From: DASUBV01 sp036510065
GTDB taxonomy: Bacteria; Actinomycetota; Actinomycetes; Streptosporangiales; Streptosporangiaceae
Direction: 5' to 3'
Assembly: GCA_036510065.1 (NCBI GenBank)
Contig: DATCEO010000230.1
Location: forward strand, 1-64,000
Length of the DNA stretch: 64,000 nucleotides
Of the stretch, positions 1-7,587 are shown piece by piece (the first letter of the stretch is position 1; each line of letters starts with the position of its first letter). A program made the translations under genes and the position numbers. The notes under the pieces are model-generated. The model was not told the origin of the DNA. It saw only the letters and a list, made by a program, of their open reading frames with translations, and did no database searches.

Positions 1-1124
1 AGCCGCCCGAAGCTTTCCAGGATGCCGCCGGGCAGCTGGGCGTGGTTCTTCTCGTCGAACAAGTCGATCAGGCTCGGCACCCCCATCACGATGCCGATCC
101 GCTCGCTGGTCCGTTCGCCGATGTAGGCAGCCAGGCGGTAATAGTCGAAGTAGTCGCTGATCAGCACCGTCATGCCGCACGCGGCGAGCAGTTCGGCGCG
201 GGCCAGGAAGTCGCGCCGGTCCACGTCGGCTCCGCCGGCCAGCAGGTTGCGCATCGTGATCTCGGTGAGCGCCAGCACCGGCTTGCCTGCTACCGCCGGG
301 TCGGCCTCGAATTTGGCCTTGGCCGTCTCGAGCATGTCAAGGTTCACGTGCGTCGGCGGCCGGAAGCTGCCCCGCTCCACCAGGATCGCCTTCTTGCGCA
401 GCACCTCGCTCGGCTGCAGCACCTCACGGTCGGGCCCGAACATGGCCACGCCGCTCAGCCCGAGCTGGACCAGCTTGAGGGCCATCAGCCGGTTGTCCAC
501 GCCGCGGAACTCGATGCCGCGGAACTGGATCATGTCGATCTCGATCCGCCCGGTCGTCAGGCGATCGAGCAGGCTCTCGATCAGCTTGTCCGGCTCGTGG
601 TGCTCGAAGAACGCCCCGTACAGCAGGTTTACCCCGACGATGCCGAGTGCCTCCTGCTGCAGCCAGGCCTCGACGTCGAGCATGCGCACGTGCATGACGA
701 TCTGGCTGGGCTCGTCGTGCGGCTGGGCCTGGAACTTCACGCCCATCCAGCCATGGCACTCGTTGCCGCCCTGGAAGCTGCGCGCCACGACCGTGTCGGC
801 GAACGCGAAGAAGCAGTTCTCGTCGCCGCGCTCGTCACCGAGCCGCTCCACGTTGAGCTGGAATTCCTTGTCGAGCATCCCCTGCAGCCGCCCGACGGAC
901 ACGTACCGGTCCGCCTTGCCGTAGACGGCGTCGCTGACGGCCATGTCGTAGGCGGAGATCGACTTGGCCACGGTGCCCGCAGCGCCCCCGACCCGGAAGA
1001 ACCAGCGCACGACCTCCTGGCCGGCACCGATCTCGGCGATCGTCCCGTACCAGCGGGGATCAAGGTTGATGCGCAGGGCCTTCTGGTGCGTGTCGGACTG
1101 AGCGCTCTCGGCGAGCTCGGTCAT
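1..1124 (-). CDS. conserved protein of unknown function, C-terminus cut by window edge
   Basis: Reads leftwards from an ATG at 1124 and runs off the window, so the C-terminal part is missing; about 374 residues are visible. Conserved-looking blocks are EIGAGQEVVRWFFRVGGAAG near the N-terminus, FAFADTVVARSF, IGVNLLYGAFF and MGVPSLIDLFDEK near the visible end. I recognise these from a widespread bacterial family that databases often label TonB-dependent receptor or nicotinate-nucleotide adenylyltransferase. Neither label fits: there is no signal peptide, no beta-barrel pattern and no nucleotidyltransferase HxGH motif. It is probably a soluble cytoplasmic protein. It is divergent from the GMC oxidoreductase gene across a 245-bp spacer. 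Function unknown. Confidence 0.75.
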   Translation of the reverse strand, partial: MTELAESAQSDTHQKALRINLDPRWYGTIAEIGAGQEVVRWFFRVGGAAGTVAKSISAYDMAVSDAVYGKADRYVSVGRLQGMLDKEFQLNVERLGDERGDENCFFAFADTVVARSFQGGNECHGWMGVKFQAQPHDEPSQIVMHVRMLDVEAWLQQEALGIVGVNLLYGAFFEHHEPDKLIESLLDRLTTGRIEIDMIQFRGIEFRGVDNRLMALKLVQLGLSGVAMFGPDREVLQPSEVLRKKAILVERGSFRPPTHVNLDMLETAKAKFEADPAVAGKPVLALTEITMRNLLAGGADVDRRDFLARAELLAACGMTVLISDYFDYYRLAAYIGERTSERIGIVMGVPSLIDLFDEKNHAQLPGGILESFGR

Positions 1125-1369
1125 CGGTCCCCCTGCCTGCTTACCCGGCCGGCGGCGGCCATCTGCCGCCCGTCCCGCGCGGCGATGCGAAGCCAGGGCC
1201 CTTCGTCCAGATTGTATTGATCGTGCCGCGCGGGACGCCAGAGCGCGGTGAGCCCGGATTCCCCGGCCCAGCCGCGGCCGGCGGGGAAACCGGCCGTCGG
1301 CTGATCTCCGGTTCAATCGCCCAACCGGGCTGATAGCATCCCGAAAACTAGGCGGGTGATCACGGGAAC

Positions 1370-3922
1370 ATGGCGGCGACCTACGACTTCATCATCGTCG
1401 GCGGCGGCTCGGCGGGCTCGGCCCTGGCGAACCGTCTGTCCGCCGATCCGGGCAGCCGGGTGCTGGTGCTCGAGGCTGGCCGGCCGGATTATCGCTGGGA
1501 TGTCTTCATCCACATGCCGGCGGCGCTGACCTTTCCGATCGGCAGCCGCTTCTACGACTGGCGTTATGAATCGGAGCCAGAGCCGTTCATGAACGGCCGC
1601 CGGATCTACCACGCCCGGGGCAAGGTGCTGGGCGGTTCCAGCAGCATCAACGGCATGATCTTCCAGCGCGGCAACCCGCTGGACTACGCGCGCTGGGCGG
1701 CCGACCCGGGCATGGCCGACTGGGACTACGCGCACTGCCTGCCGTACTTCAAGCGGATGGAGAACTGCCTGGCCGGGGCGGATGAGTTCCGCGGCGGCGA
1801 CGGTCCGCTCGTGCTGGAGCGCGGCCCGGCGACGAACCCGCTGTTCGCGGCGTTCTTTGCCGCGGTGCAGGAGGCCGGCTACCCGCTGACCGACGACGTG
1901 AACGGCTACCGGCAGGAAGGCTTCGCGCCGTTCGACCGCAACCTGCACCGGGGCCGGCGGCTGAGCGCCGCGCGCGCCTACCTGCACCCGGTGGCCGGCC
2001 GGGCCAACCTCACCGTCCGCACCCGCGCCTATGCCACCAAGATCCTCTTCGACGGTCGGCGTGCCACTGGCCTGCGGTACCTCCAGGGCGGCCAGGCTCA
2101 CGAGGCCAGGGCCGGGGAGGTCATCCTGTGCGGCGGCTCGATCAACTCGCCGCAGCTGCTGCAGCTGTCGGGGGTCGGCGGGGCGAAGCTGCTGGAGCAG
2201 GTCGGCGTCGACGTCGTGCACGACCTGCCGGGGGTGGGCGAGAACCTGCAGGATCACCTGGAGGTCTATGTCCAGTACGGCTCGAAGCAGCCCGTCTCGG
2301 TCGCACCCGCGCTGAAGATGCGCAACCGCCCGATGGTCGGGGCGAAGTGGCTGTTCCTGCGCAGCGGCCCCGGCGCCACGAACCACTTCGAGGCCGGCGG
2401 CTTCGCCCGGAGCAATGACGACGTGGCCTACCCGAACCTCATGTTCCACTTCCTGCCGATCGCCATCCGTTATGACGGGTCATCGCCCGCCGGCGGGCAT
2501 GGCTACCAGGTGCACATCGGGCCGATGAACTCCGACGCCCGCGGCTCGGTCCGGATCACCTCGGCGGACCCGGCGGTGCATCCGGCGCTGCGCTTCAACT
2601 ACCTGTCGACCGAGCAGGACCGGCGGGAGTGGGTGGAGGCCATCAGGGTCGCGCGCACGATCCTGGGCCAGCCCGCCATGGACCCGTTCAACGCCGGCGA
2701 GCTATCGCCGGGGCCTGCCGTGCACACCGACGAGCAGATCCTGGACTGGGTGCGGCGAGACGGCGAGACCGCGCTGCATCCCTCCTGCACCTGCGCCATG
2801 GGCGCCGGCCCGCAGTCCGTGGCGGACCCGGCCACGATGCGGGTGCACGGCCTGGACGGGCTGCGGGTGGTGGACGCCTCGGTGATGCCCTACCTCACCA
2901 ACGGCAACATCTACGCGCCGGTGATGATGATCGCGGAGAAGTCCGCCGACCTTATTCTCGGCAACACCCCGCTGGCCCCCTCGCCGGCCCAGTTCTACGT
3001 CCACCAGCCCGCCGCTACCGCGACACCCGTCGACTTAGCGTCCGGCGAGGTCCTCGGGGCTGAACTCCTTCGGCTCGACGAGCACCAGCCAGTTACCGGA
3101 GTTGTCACGCATCACGGCCTCGATGCCGTAGGGCCGGTCGCCCGGCTCCTGAAGGAGCGTCACGCCCTTGGCGCTGAGCTCCTGAAAGGTCTTGCGGCAG
3201 TCGTCGGTGCGCAGGCCCAGGCCGCCCATCTCGCCCTTCTCCAGCTGGTCCAGGCAGTAGACAGTGGTCAGGGAGATATTCGTGATCATGTGGCGAGCCT
3301 AGGCGGACTGTCGGCGGTGCGCTTCTCCCAGCTTGCATTACCAGCCAGCTTGCTCAATCAGCATCGGCCGCTACCGGCCAGCGGTTCCTCGCGGATCGTG
3401 CGGGCCGCGCATAAACAAGTAGCAGCCGGGAACCCGTGCTCCGCCGCGGGCCGCCCACCGACCCCGGTAAGCGGCGGGGCTCTCCCCGACCAGCTGGGTG
3501 AATCGCGACGAGAACGAGCCGAGGCTGGCCAAGCCCACCAGCATGCAGACCTCGGTGACCGTCAGGTTCGCCCCCGCGGAGCAGGTCCTGCGCCCGGTCG
3601 ATGCGGCGCCGGGTCAGGTACCGGATGGGCGTCTCGCCATAGGCAGCCTCGAAACTGCGGGCGAAATGGAACTTGGACACCATGGCCACACTGGCCAGCT
3701 CCGCCAGGTCCAGGGGCTCGGCGTAGTGGCGGTCGATGTGGTCCCGGGCCCGGCGGAGCTGCGGCAGCAGCCCGAGGGCAGCCGCTGGAGCAGCCGCCGT
3801 CCTCGTCATGTCCACGAGCCTACGGGGCCGCGCAGCCTCGTGGGCTGATCCGCTGCCGTCGTCCATCGGCGTGGCCCGGCCAGGTCGCTGAGCGGGCCGG
3901 GCCGGCGACACTAGGCGGATGA
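1370..3922 (+). CDS. GMC-family FAD oxidoreductase (choline dehydrogenase-like) with abnormal C-terminal read-through
   Basis: FAD-dependent alcohol oxidation; BetA-type enzymes oxidise choline to betaine aldehyde. Visible are the FAD-binding glycine motif IVGGGSAGSALANRL (residues 9-23), GMC signature 1 around GGSSSINGMIFQRGN (88-102), signature 2 around GGSINSPQLLQLSG (255-268), and the catalytic pair His470 (HPSCTCAMG) and Asn513 (TNGNIYAP). Family members end near residue 540-560, here about position 3020. The frame instead stays open to 3922, giving 850 residues whose last ~300 are antisense to the VOC and AraC genes and resemble nothing. A stop lies in another frame near 3037, so a lost stop or a terminal indel is likely. 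The choline assignment is inferred from the betaine genes further on; other alcohols are possible. Confidence 0.8.
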   Translation: MAATYDFIIVGGGSAGSALANRLSADPGSRVLVLEAGRPDYRWDVFIHMPAALTFPIGSRFYDWRYESEPEPFMNGRRIYHARGKVLGGSSSINGMIFQRGNPLDYARWAADPGMADWDYAHCLPYFKRMENCLAGADEFRGGDGPLVLERGPATNPLFAAFFAAVQEAGYPLTDDVNGYRQEGFAPFDRNLHRGRRLSAARAYLHPVAGRANLTVRTRAYATKILFDGRRATGLRYLQGGQAHEARAGEVILCGGSINSPQLLQLSGVGGAKLLEQVGVDVVHDLPGVGENLQDHLEVYVQYGSKQPVSVAPALKMRNRPMVGAKWLFLRSGPGATNHFEAGGFARSNDDVAYPNLMFHFLPIAIRYDGSSPAGGHGYQVHIGPMNSDARGSVRITSADPAVHPALRFNYLSTEQDRREWVEAIRVARTILGQPAMDPFNAGELSPGPAVHTDEQILDWVRRDGETALHPSCTCAMGAGPQSVADPATMRVHGLDGLRVVDASVMPYLTNGNIYAPVMMIAEKSADLILGNTPLAPSPAQFYVHQPAATATPVDLASGEVLGAELLRLDEHQPVTGVVTHHGLDAVGPVARLLKERHALGAELLKGLAAVVGAQAQAAHLALLQLVQAVDSGQGDIRDHVASLGGLSAVRFSQLALPASLLNQHRPLPASGSSRIVRAAHKQVAAGNPCSAAGRPPTPVSGGALPDQLGESRRERAEAGQAHQHADLGDRQVRPRGAGPAPGRCGAGSGTGWASRHRQPRNCGRNGTWTPWPHWPAPPGPGARRSGGRCGPGPGGAAAAARGQPLEQPPSSSCPRAYGAAQPRGLIRCRRPSAWPGQVAERAGPATLGG
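3035..3289 (-). CDS. VOC (glyoxalase/bleomycin-resistance) family protein with internal deletion
   Basis: Only 84 residues, against about 130-140 for the family. The N-terminus (MITNISLTTVYCLDQ) and the C-terminal half (GLRTDDCRKTFQELSAKGV, then VMRDNSGNWLVLVEPKEFSP) both match the usual VOC protein. They are joined directly at CLDQ|LEKGEMG, so about 60 middle residues, including the end of the first beta-alpha-beta-beta-beta module, are missing while the frame is kept. Metal-ligand positions of that module are lost, so the product is probably non-functional. The gene is convergent with the oxidoreductase and lies inside its abnormal extension. Confidence 0.6.
   Translation of the reverse strand: MITNISLTTVYCLDQLEKGEMGGLGLRTDDCRKTFQELSAKGVTLLQEPGDRPYGIEAVMRDNSGNWLVLVEPKEFSPEDLAGR
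3371..3809 (-). pseudogene. AraC-family regulator, single-base frameshift inside the DNA-binding domain
   Basis: From the ATG at 3809 the protein begins MTRTAAAPAAALGLLPQLRR and enters an AraC/XylS HTH domain (AEPLDLAELASVAMVSKFHF, then RRRIDRAQDLLRG). After DLLRG the frame becomes random. Dropping one C from the C5 run at 3572-3576 (plus strand) restores ANLTVTEVCMLVGLASLGSF, then RFTQLVGESPAAYRGRW, ending at a TAG at 3371. The second helix-turn-helix of the domain is therefore intact in the DNA but out of frame. Without correction the frame runs on to 3354. Partner of the adjacent damaged VOC gene; AraC-VOC pairs are common. Sequencing error is possible. Confidence 0.7.
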
Positions 3923-5424
3923 CATTCCGCACACCCGCCTCGGCCGCCTCTGCCGCCCCGCCAGGCTCGCCTGCCCCGTCGGCTTCCTATGATCCGCGGG
4001 ACCCGCTCGGCCTGGCCGCCGATGCGCCGCTGCTGGCCGGGTGGCTGAGCTTCACCGCCCGGGCGGCGGGGGGCGAGCTGCTCCCGATGTCGGTTCCCGG
4101 CCACAAGCAGCGCCAGGACCTGGTCGGGGCCGTGATCGCCGGCGACGCGCCGCTCTACGGCGGGATCGACTCCATCAAGCACGCCGACACGCTGCGGGCC
4201 GACGCCGAGGCGCGGGCGGCGGCGTTGTGGGGCGCGGACTGGTGCCGGTTCTCGGTCGGCGGCTCCACGCACGGGAACCAGGCGCTCGCCTTGGCGGTCG
4301 GCCAGCCCGGCCAGGAGGTGATCATCACCCGGACGCTGCACCGGTCGCTGCTGCTCGGGCTGGTGCTGGCCGGCCTGCGGCCCGTCTGGGTCCGGCCGGA
4401 GATCGACCCCGCGTCCGGGCTGCCCGGCCCGGTGGCCGTGGCGACCGTCCGGGGCGCGCTCGCGGCCCACCCCGAAGCGTGCGCCGTGTTCCTCGGCGAC
4501 CCCTCCTACGTCGGGACCATCGGTGACCTGCCCGGCCATGCCGCGGCCGCGCACGAGGCCGGCGTCCCGCTGGTGGTCGACGCGGCCTGGGCCGCCCACC
4601 TGGGCTTCCACCCCGACCTGCCGCCGCACGCCATGGCCGCCGGGGCCGACGCCATGGTGACCAGCGCCCATAAGGCGCTGCCGGCCTATTCGCAGGCGGC
4701 CATCGTGCTGGCCCGGACCGAGCGGCTGGACGCCGCCCGGCTGGACCGGGCCTTCGAGGCCACCCACACCACCAGTCCGACCGGCTCGATCATGGCGAGC
4801 ACCGACGCCGCCCGGGCGCTGCTGGCCCGCGACGGGCAGCGGCTGTGCGCCCGGCTCCTGCGCGGGGTGGCCGCGGCCCGGCGGCGGCTGGCGGAGGTGC
4901 CGGGCCTGGCCGTGCTCGACGGTCCTGGAGTGGAGCCGACCAAGCTCGTCGTGCTGCTGGCCGGAACGGGGGCCAACGGGTACGCGGTCGAGGCCGACCT
5001 GATCGCCGCGGGCATGCCGGTGGAGATGGCCGACCGTGACACGCTCGGTCCCATTCCCACCATCGCCGACGACGAGGCGCAGATCGCGGCGTTCACCCGC
5101 GAGCTGATCACGGTGATCGAGCGGCATCGCGGGCAGCCGCGCCGGCCCGCCCCGGCCGCCGCGTGGACGGTGGAACCGCAGACGGTGCTGGCCCCCCGCG
5201 AGGCATTCTTCGCCGCTAACGAAACCGTCCCGGCCCGGGCCGCCATCGGCCGGGTGAGCGCCGAGCTGGTCGCCCCGTACCCGCCCGGCGTCCCGGTGCT
5301 GGCGCCGGGGGAGCTCATCACGGAGACAGCCGTCGAGGCGCTGCGCGAGGTGGCCGCCGATGGCGGCCGGATCGCCTACGCGGCCGACCCCACCCTGGCC
5401 ACCTTCCAGGTGGTCTGCCAGTGA
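3919..5424 (+). CDS. PLP-dependent Orn/Lys/Arg decarboxylase family protein
   Basis: 501 residues, fold-type I PLP enzyme of the basic amino acid decarboxylase group. Landmarks are PGHKQ (60-64), the cofactor region FSVGGSTHGNQALALAVG (111-128), the PLP aspartate in VVDAAWAAH (Asp221) and the Schiff-base lysine in VTSAHKALPAYSQAA (Lys252). A shorter C-terminal domain follows. This is the size of the short actinobacterial/cyanobacterial form, not of the ~700-residue enterobacterial enzymes, so it likely lacks the N-terminal wing domain. Substrate (arginine, lysine or other) cannot be read from sequence. It starts 110 bp after the divergent AraC start and stands alone. Confidence 0.8.
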   Translation: MTFRTPASAASAAPPGSPAPSASYDPRDPLGLAADAPLLAGWLSFTARAAGGELLPMSVPGHKQRQDLVGAVIAGDAPLYGGIDSIKHADTLRADAEARAAALWGADWCRFSVGGSTHGNQALALAVGQPGQEVIITRTLHRSLLLGLVLAGLRPVWVRPEIDPASGLPGPVAVATVRGALAAHPEACAVFLGDPSYVGTIGDLPGHAAAAHEAGVPLVVDAAWAAHLGFHPDLPPHAMAAGADAMVTSAHKALPAYSQAAIVLARTERLDAARLDRAFEATHTTSPTGSIMASTDAARALLARDGQRLCARLLRGVAAARRRLAEVPGLAVLDGPGVEPTKLVVLLAGTGANGYAVEADLIAAGMPVEMADRDTLGPIPTIADDEAQIAAFTRELITVIERHRGQPRRPAPAAAWTVEPQTVLAPREAFFAANETVPARAAIGRVSAELVAPYPPGVPVLAPGELITETAVEALREVAADGGRIAYAADPTLATFQVVCQ

Positions 5425-5506
5425 CCGGGCCCGGCCCGGCTCGGGCTGCCCGGCCGGGCATGAGAGAGACTGAGATCACCTGCACGCTGAGCAGACGGGA
5501 GATTCC

Positions 5507-5935
5507 GTGTCGCAGAACATGAGCCGGTCCGAGCGAGAGCAGTTCCTGGCCGGCGTGCACGTCGGCGTGCTCAGCGTCGCGGCCAGCGACAGCCGCGGGC
5601 CGCTGACCGTCCCCGTCTGGTACAGCTACGAGCCAGGCGGCCTGGTCAGCGTGAGCACGGGTCGCAACACCCTCAAGGCTAGGGCCATCGAGGCAGCGGG
5701 CCGGTTCAGCCTGTGCGCCCAGGACGAGCGCCCGCCTTACAAGTACGTCACCGTCGAGGGTCCGGCCGTGATCGAGGACGTCGACCTGAGCGAGCGGCTG
5801 GCCCTGGCCCGCCGATACCTGGGCACCGAGGGCGGCGACGCCTTCATCGCGGCCAACCCCGGCACTGACGGCGAGGACATCGTGATCCGGATGACTCCCG
5901 AGCGCTGGCTCAGCGCGGACTTCGGCAAGTCCTAG
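5507..5935 (+). CDS. pyridoxamine-5'-phosphate-oxidase-like (PPOX) flavin/F420-binding protein
   Basis: 142 residues from a GTG preceded by ACGGGAG at a normal distance. The pattern is a split-barrel PPOX domain: LSVAASDSRGPLTVPVWYSY, then STGRNTLKARAIEAAGRFSL, then YVTVEGPAVIEDVDL. In actinobacteria these small proteins bind FMN or coenzyme F420 and act as reductases or cofactor carriers. The exact cofactor is not determinable here. The gene is monocistronic and is followed at 12 bp by a strong inverted repeat. Confidence 0.75.
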   Translation: MSQNMSRSEREQFLAGVHVGVLSVAASDSRGPLTVPVWYSYEPGGLVSVSTGRNTLKARAIEAAGRFSLCAQDERPPYKYVTVEGPAVIEDVDLSERLALARRYLGTEGGDAFIAANPGTDGEDIVIRMTPERWLSADFGKS

Positions 5936-5947
5936 CCCTCGCCGCCA

Positions 5948-5996
5948 TGATCACGACCGTTACTCCGCGCTATGTGCGGCAAAACGGTCGTGATCA
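5948..5996. terminator. long inverted repeat after PPOX gene
   Basis: Perfect 14-bp arms TGATCACGACCGTT (5948-5961) and its complement (5983-5996). The 21-nt centre contains a second small CCGC/GCGG stem. No T-run follows, as is usual for actinobacterial terminators. Shares the TGATCACG half-site with the 26-bp hairpin at 18095-18151. Confidence 0.6.
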
Positions 5997-6029
5997 CGGA
6001 ATCTAGCTGGATCAGAAAGGAGCTGGAGC

Positions 6030-6284
6030 ATGGCTGAGATCCCGCCCCCTCCAGACATCCCCGGCGACTGGCTGGATCGCTTCTCGTTAGTAGCGAGAAG
6101 GTCTGGATGCCGGCCCCGAGTTCGTCGCGCTGAAGAAGGAATTCACAGATCTAGTGCCACTCCCCGGGCACCCTCGCGGGCGCCCGCCGTCCGGCGGCCA
6201 AGGCGCGCCCCGGCGGGCGCCCTCAATCTCGTTCGGCCCCTCCCGTCGGCAGGTCCCGCTCCGGTGCCGCCACGCCGCCGCTAA
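6030..6284 (+). other. short reading frame with strong ribosome-binding site, probably a gene remnant
   Basis: GAAAGGAG sits 8-9 bases before an ATG at 6030, and the product begins MAEIPPPPDIPGDWLDRF. After about 18 codons a 7-bp hairpin (CTTCTCG at 6080-6086 with its complement at 6094-6100) interrupts. A plausible continuation (GLDAGPEFVALKKEFTDLV) is in another frame, while the original frame goes on as Arg/Pro-rich nonsense to 6284, overlapping the kinase gene. I read this as the start of a small gene broken by a short insertion or indel. Family unknown. Confidence 0.3.
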
Positions 6285-6874
6285 TACCCCCGCACCACCA
6301 GGTCAGCCGAGGCGGCAGGCGCCTCAGCCATCTCGTAATAGTCCTCTGCTGCCGTCCACCGGGAGATCCAGCCCTCGTCATTCTCACCGCGCTCCCGCAG
6401 GCGCCCCTGGCGGATCTCACGCGGCGTGTCGACGTAAACGGCAAAGTCCCAGTACGGGCGCAGCCACTCTCGCAGGAGATAAACCCCTTCCACGATCACC
6501 ACCCCCCGGGGATGGACCTCCACCCACCCATCCAGCCTGTTCGCCACCCAGTCATACCGCTGGAAACGAGCAATGGCGCCAGCCCGGAGCGGCCGCAGCA
6601 ACTCACCTTCAAGGCGCCGGTGATCGAAGTACCTCTCATAACCCTTACGGGCACTCCACGACTGCCAGTCACGCTCCTCCGGGCCATAGAAGTCATCACC
6701 ATGGACAAGGCAGACATCATCCGGGCGGGCACCGGCCAGAGCACCCGCCAAGACCGACTTGCCCGCGCCGCCCAGGCCCTCAACGCACACCAGCACCACC
6801 CGCCCGACCCCAGGGCCAGGCATCCGGGAGAGCACTTCAGCCACCGCCCCCGGCCCCAATCCCATCCACACCAT
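6281..6874 (-). CDS. P-loop kinase, uridine-kinase-like
   Basis: 197 residues with a clear Walker A motif, GLGGAGKS (33-40), followed by LVHGDDFYGPEERDW, the placement of the substrate-side Asp in uridine kinase/phosphoribulokinase-like proteins, and VVIVEGVYLLREWLRPYWDF, the Walker B/lid side. It probably phosphorylates a nucleoside or small alcohol in the cytoplasm; the substrate is not clear. Eight bases downstream of the TOPRIM gene on the same strand, and therefore likely co-transcribed with it. Codon use here is less GC-extreme than in the flanking catabolic genes. Confidence 0.7.
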   Translation of the reverse strand: MVWMGLGPGAVAEVLSRMPGPGVGRVVLVCVEGLGGAGKSVLAGALAGARPDDVCLVHGDDFYGPEERDWQSWSARKGYERYFDHRRLEGELLRPLRAGAIARFQRYDWVANRLDGWVEVHPRGVVIVEGVYLLREWLRPYWDFAVYVDTPREIRQGRLRERGENDEGWISRWTAAEDYYEMAEAPAASADLVVRGY

Positions 6875-6882
6875 CCTTCGCC

Positions 6883-7584
6883 CTAGCCGCCGAGCCTGAG
6901 CCGACCGGCGATCCGTCTGTAAATACCAAGAACCTCCGTCGGCGGCTCGGGATAGCCAAGCGCGAAGAACGCCCCAGCCCGAGGCTTGCTTCGGCCACCG
7001 GCGCGCTTAGCCTCGGCGAGCAGGCCTCCGTCCACCCGCGCTAGGAACGCCTCGAACTCCCCGGCCTTGCCTCCGTCATCACCGAAGCAGTCCGCGAAGG
7101 TGAACACCCCCGCGCCCTCCCAGAATGCCTGCCATCCCGCGAAGTCCTCGCGGTCGGCTGGCGCCGGATTGCCCGGCCAGCAGCCCAGCTCCCGCAGATC
7201 CTCTGCGAGCCTGCTATCGGCGCGCAGCGCCGGCCCGTCAGCCACGACCGCCCAAGGAACGCCGAAAGCCTCCAGGTACCGCAGATACGGGCCGAACGCG
7301 GTATCCCCATCGACGCTGATCACCGGGACATTCGCCGCAACAGGATCCCGCAGCCCAACCAGATCCGCCCTACGCCACCAGCGGGGCAGCGCTCCAACCT
7401 CCGTCGGGCCCTCGCACAAGATCACCCCCGCCGCGAACAGCAGGCCTCGCACATCCGCCGGTTCCATCAGCCTCAACTGCCCCAACAGCTCCCGATCCGC
7501 CAGGCTGCCGAAATCTGGCTGAGAGCTACTGCGAGGTGCGCCGCCACCTTGGCCTGGGCGATTACGACGTACGGGATTCTCCAT
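6883..7584 (-). CDS. stand-alone TOPRIM domain, C-terminal fragment of an OLD-family nuclease
   Basis: 233 residues. LLFAAGVILCEGPTEVGALP (49-68) is the typical start of the OLD/RecF-like TOPRIM domain with its catalytic Glu58. The later strand VPVISVDGDTAFGPYLRYL and VVADGPAL correspond to the second half, but the expected DxD is D-G-P at 116-118, so metal binding may be impaired. OLD nucleases are normally ~500-700 residues with an N-terminal SMC/ABC ATPase, which is absent here; the first ~25 residues look like frame-filling sequence. It starts three bases after the ALDH stop, so read-through expression is possible. Either a truncated nuclease relic or a TOPRIM-only protein. Confidence 0.6.
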   Translation of the reverse strand: MENPVRRNRPGQGGGAPRSSSQPDFGSLADRELLGQLRLMEPADVRGLLFAAGVILCEGPTEVGALPRWWRRADLVGLRDPVAANVPVISVDGDTAFGPYLRYLEAFGVPWAVVADGPALRADSRLAEDLRELGCWPGNPAPADREDFAGWQAFWEGAGVFTFADCFGDDGGKAGEFEAFLARVDGGLLAEAKRAGGRSKPRAGAFFALGYPEPPTEVLGIYRRIAGRLRLGG

Positions 7585-7587
7585 TAG

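Noticed and set aside
6154..7044. 296-codon Pro/Arg/His-rich frame on the plus strand
   Set aside because: Antisense to the P-loop kinase and TOPRIM genes, which have recognisable motifs.
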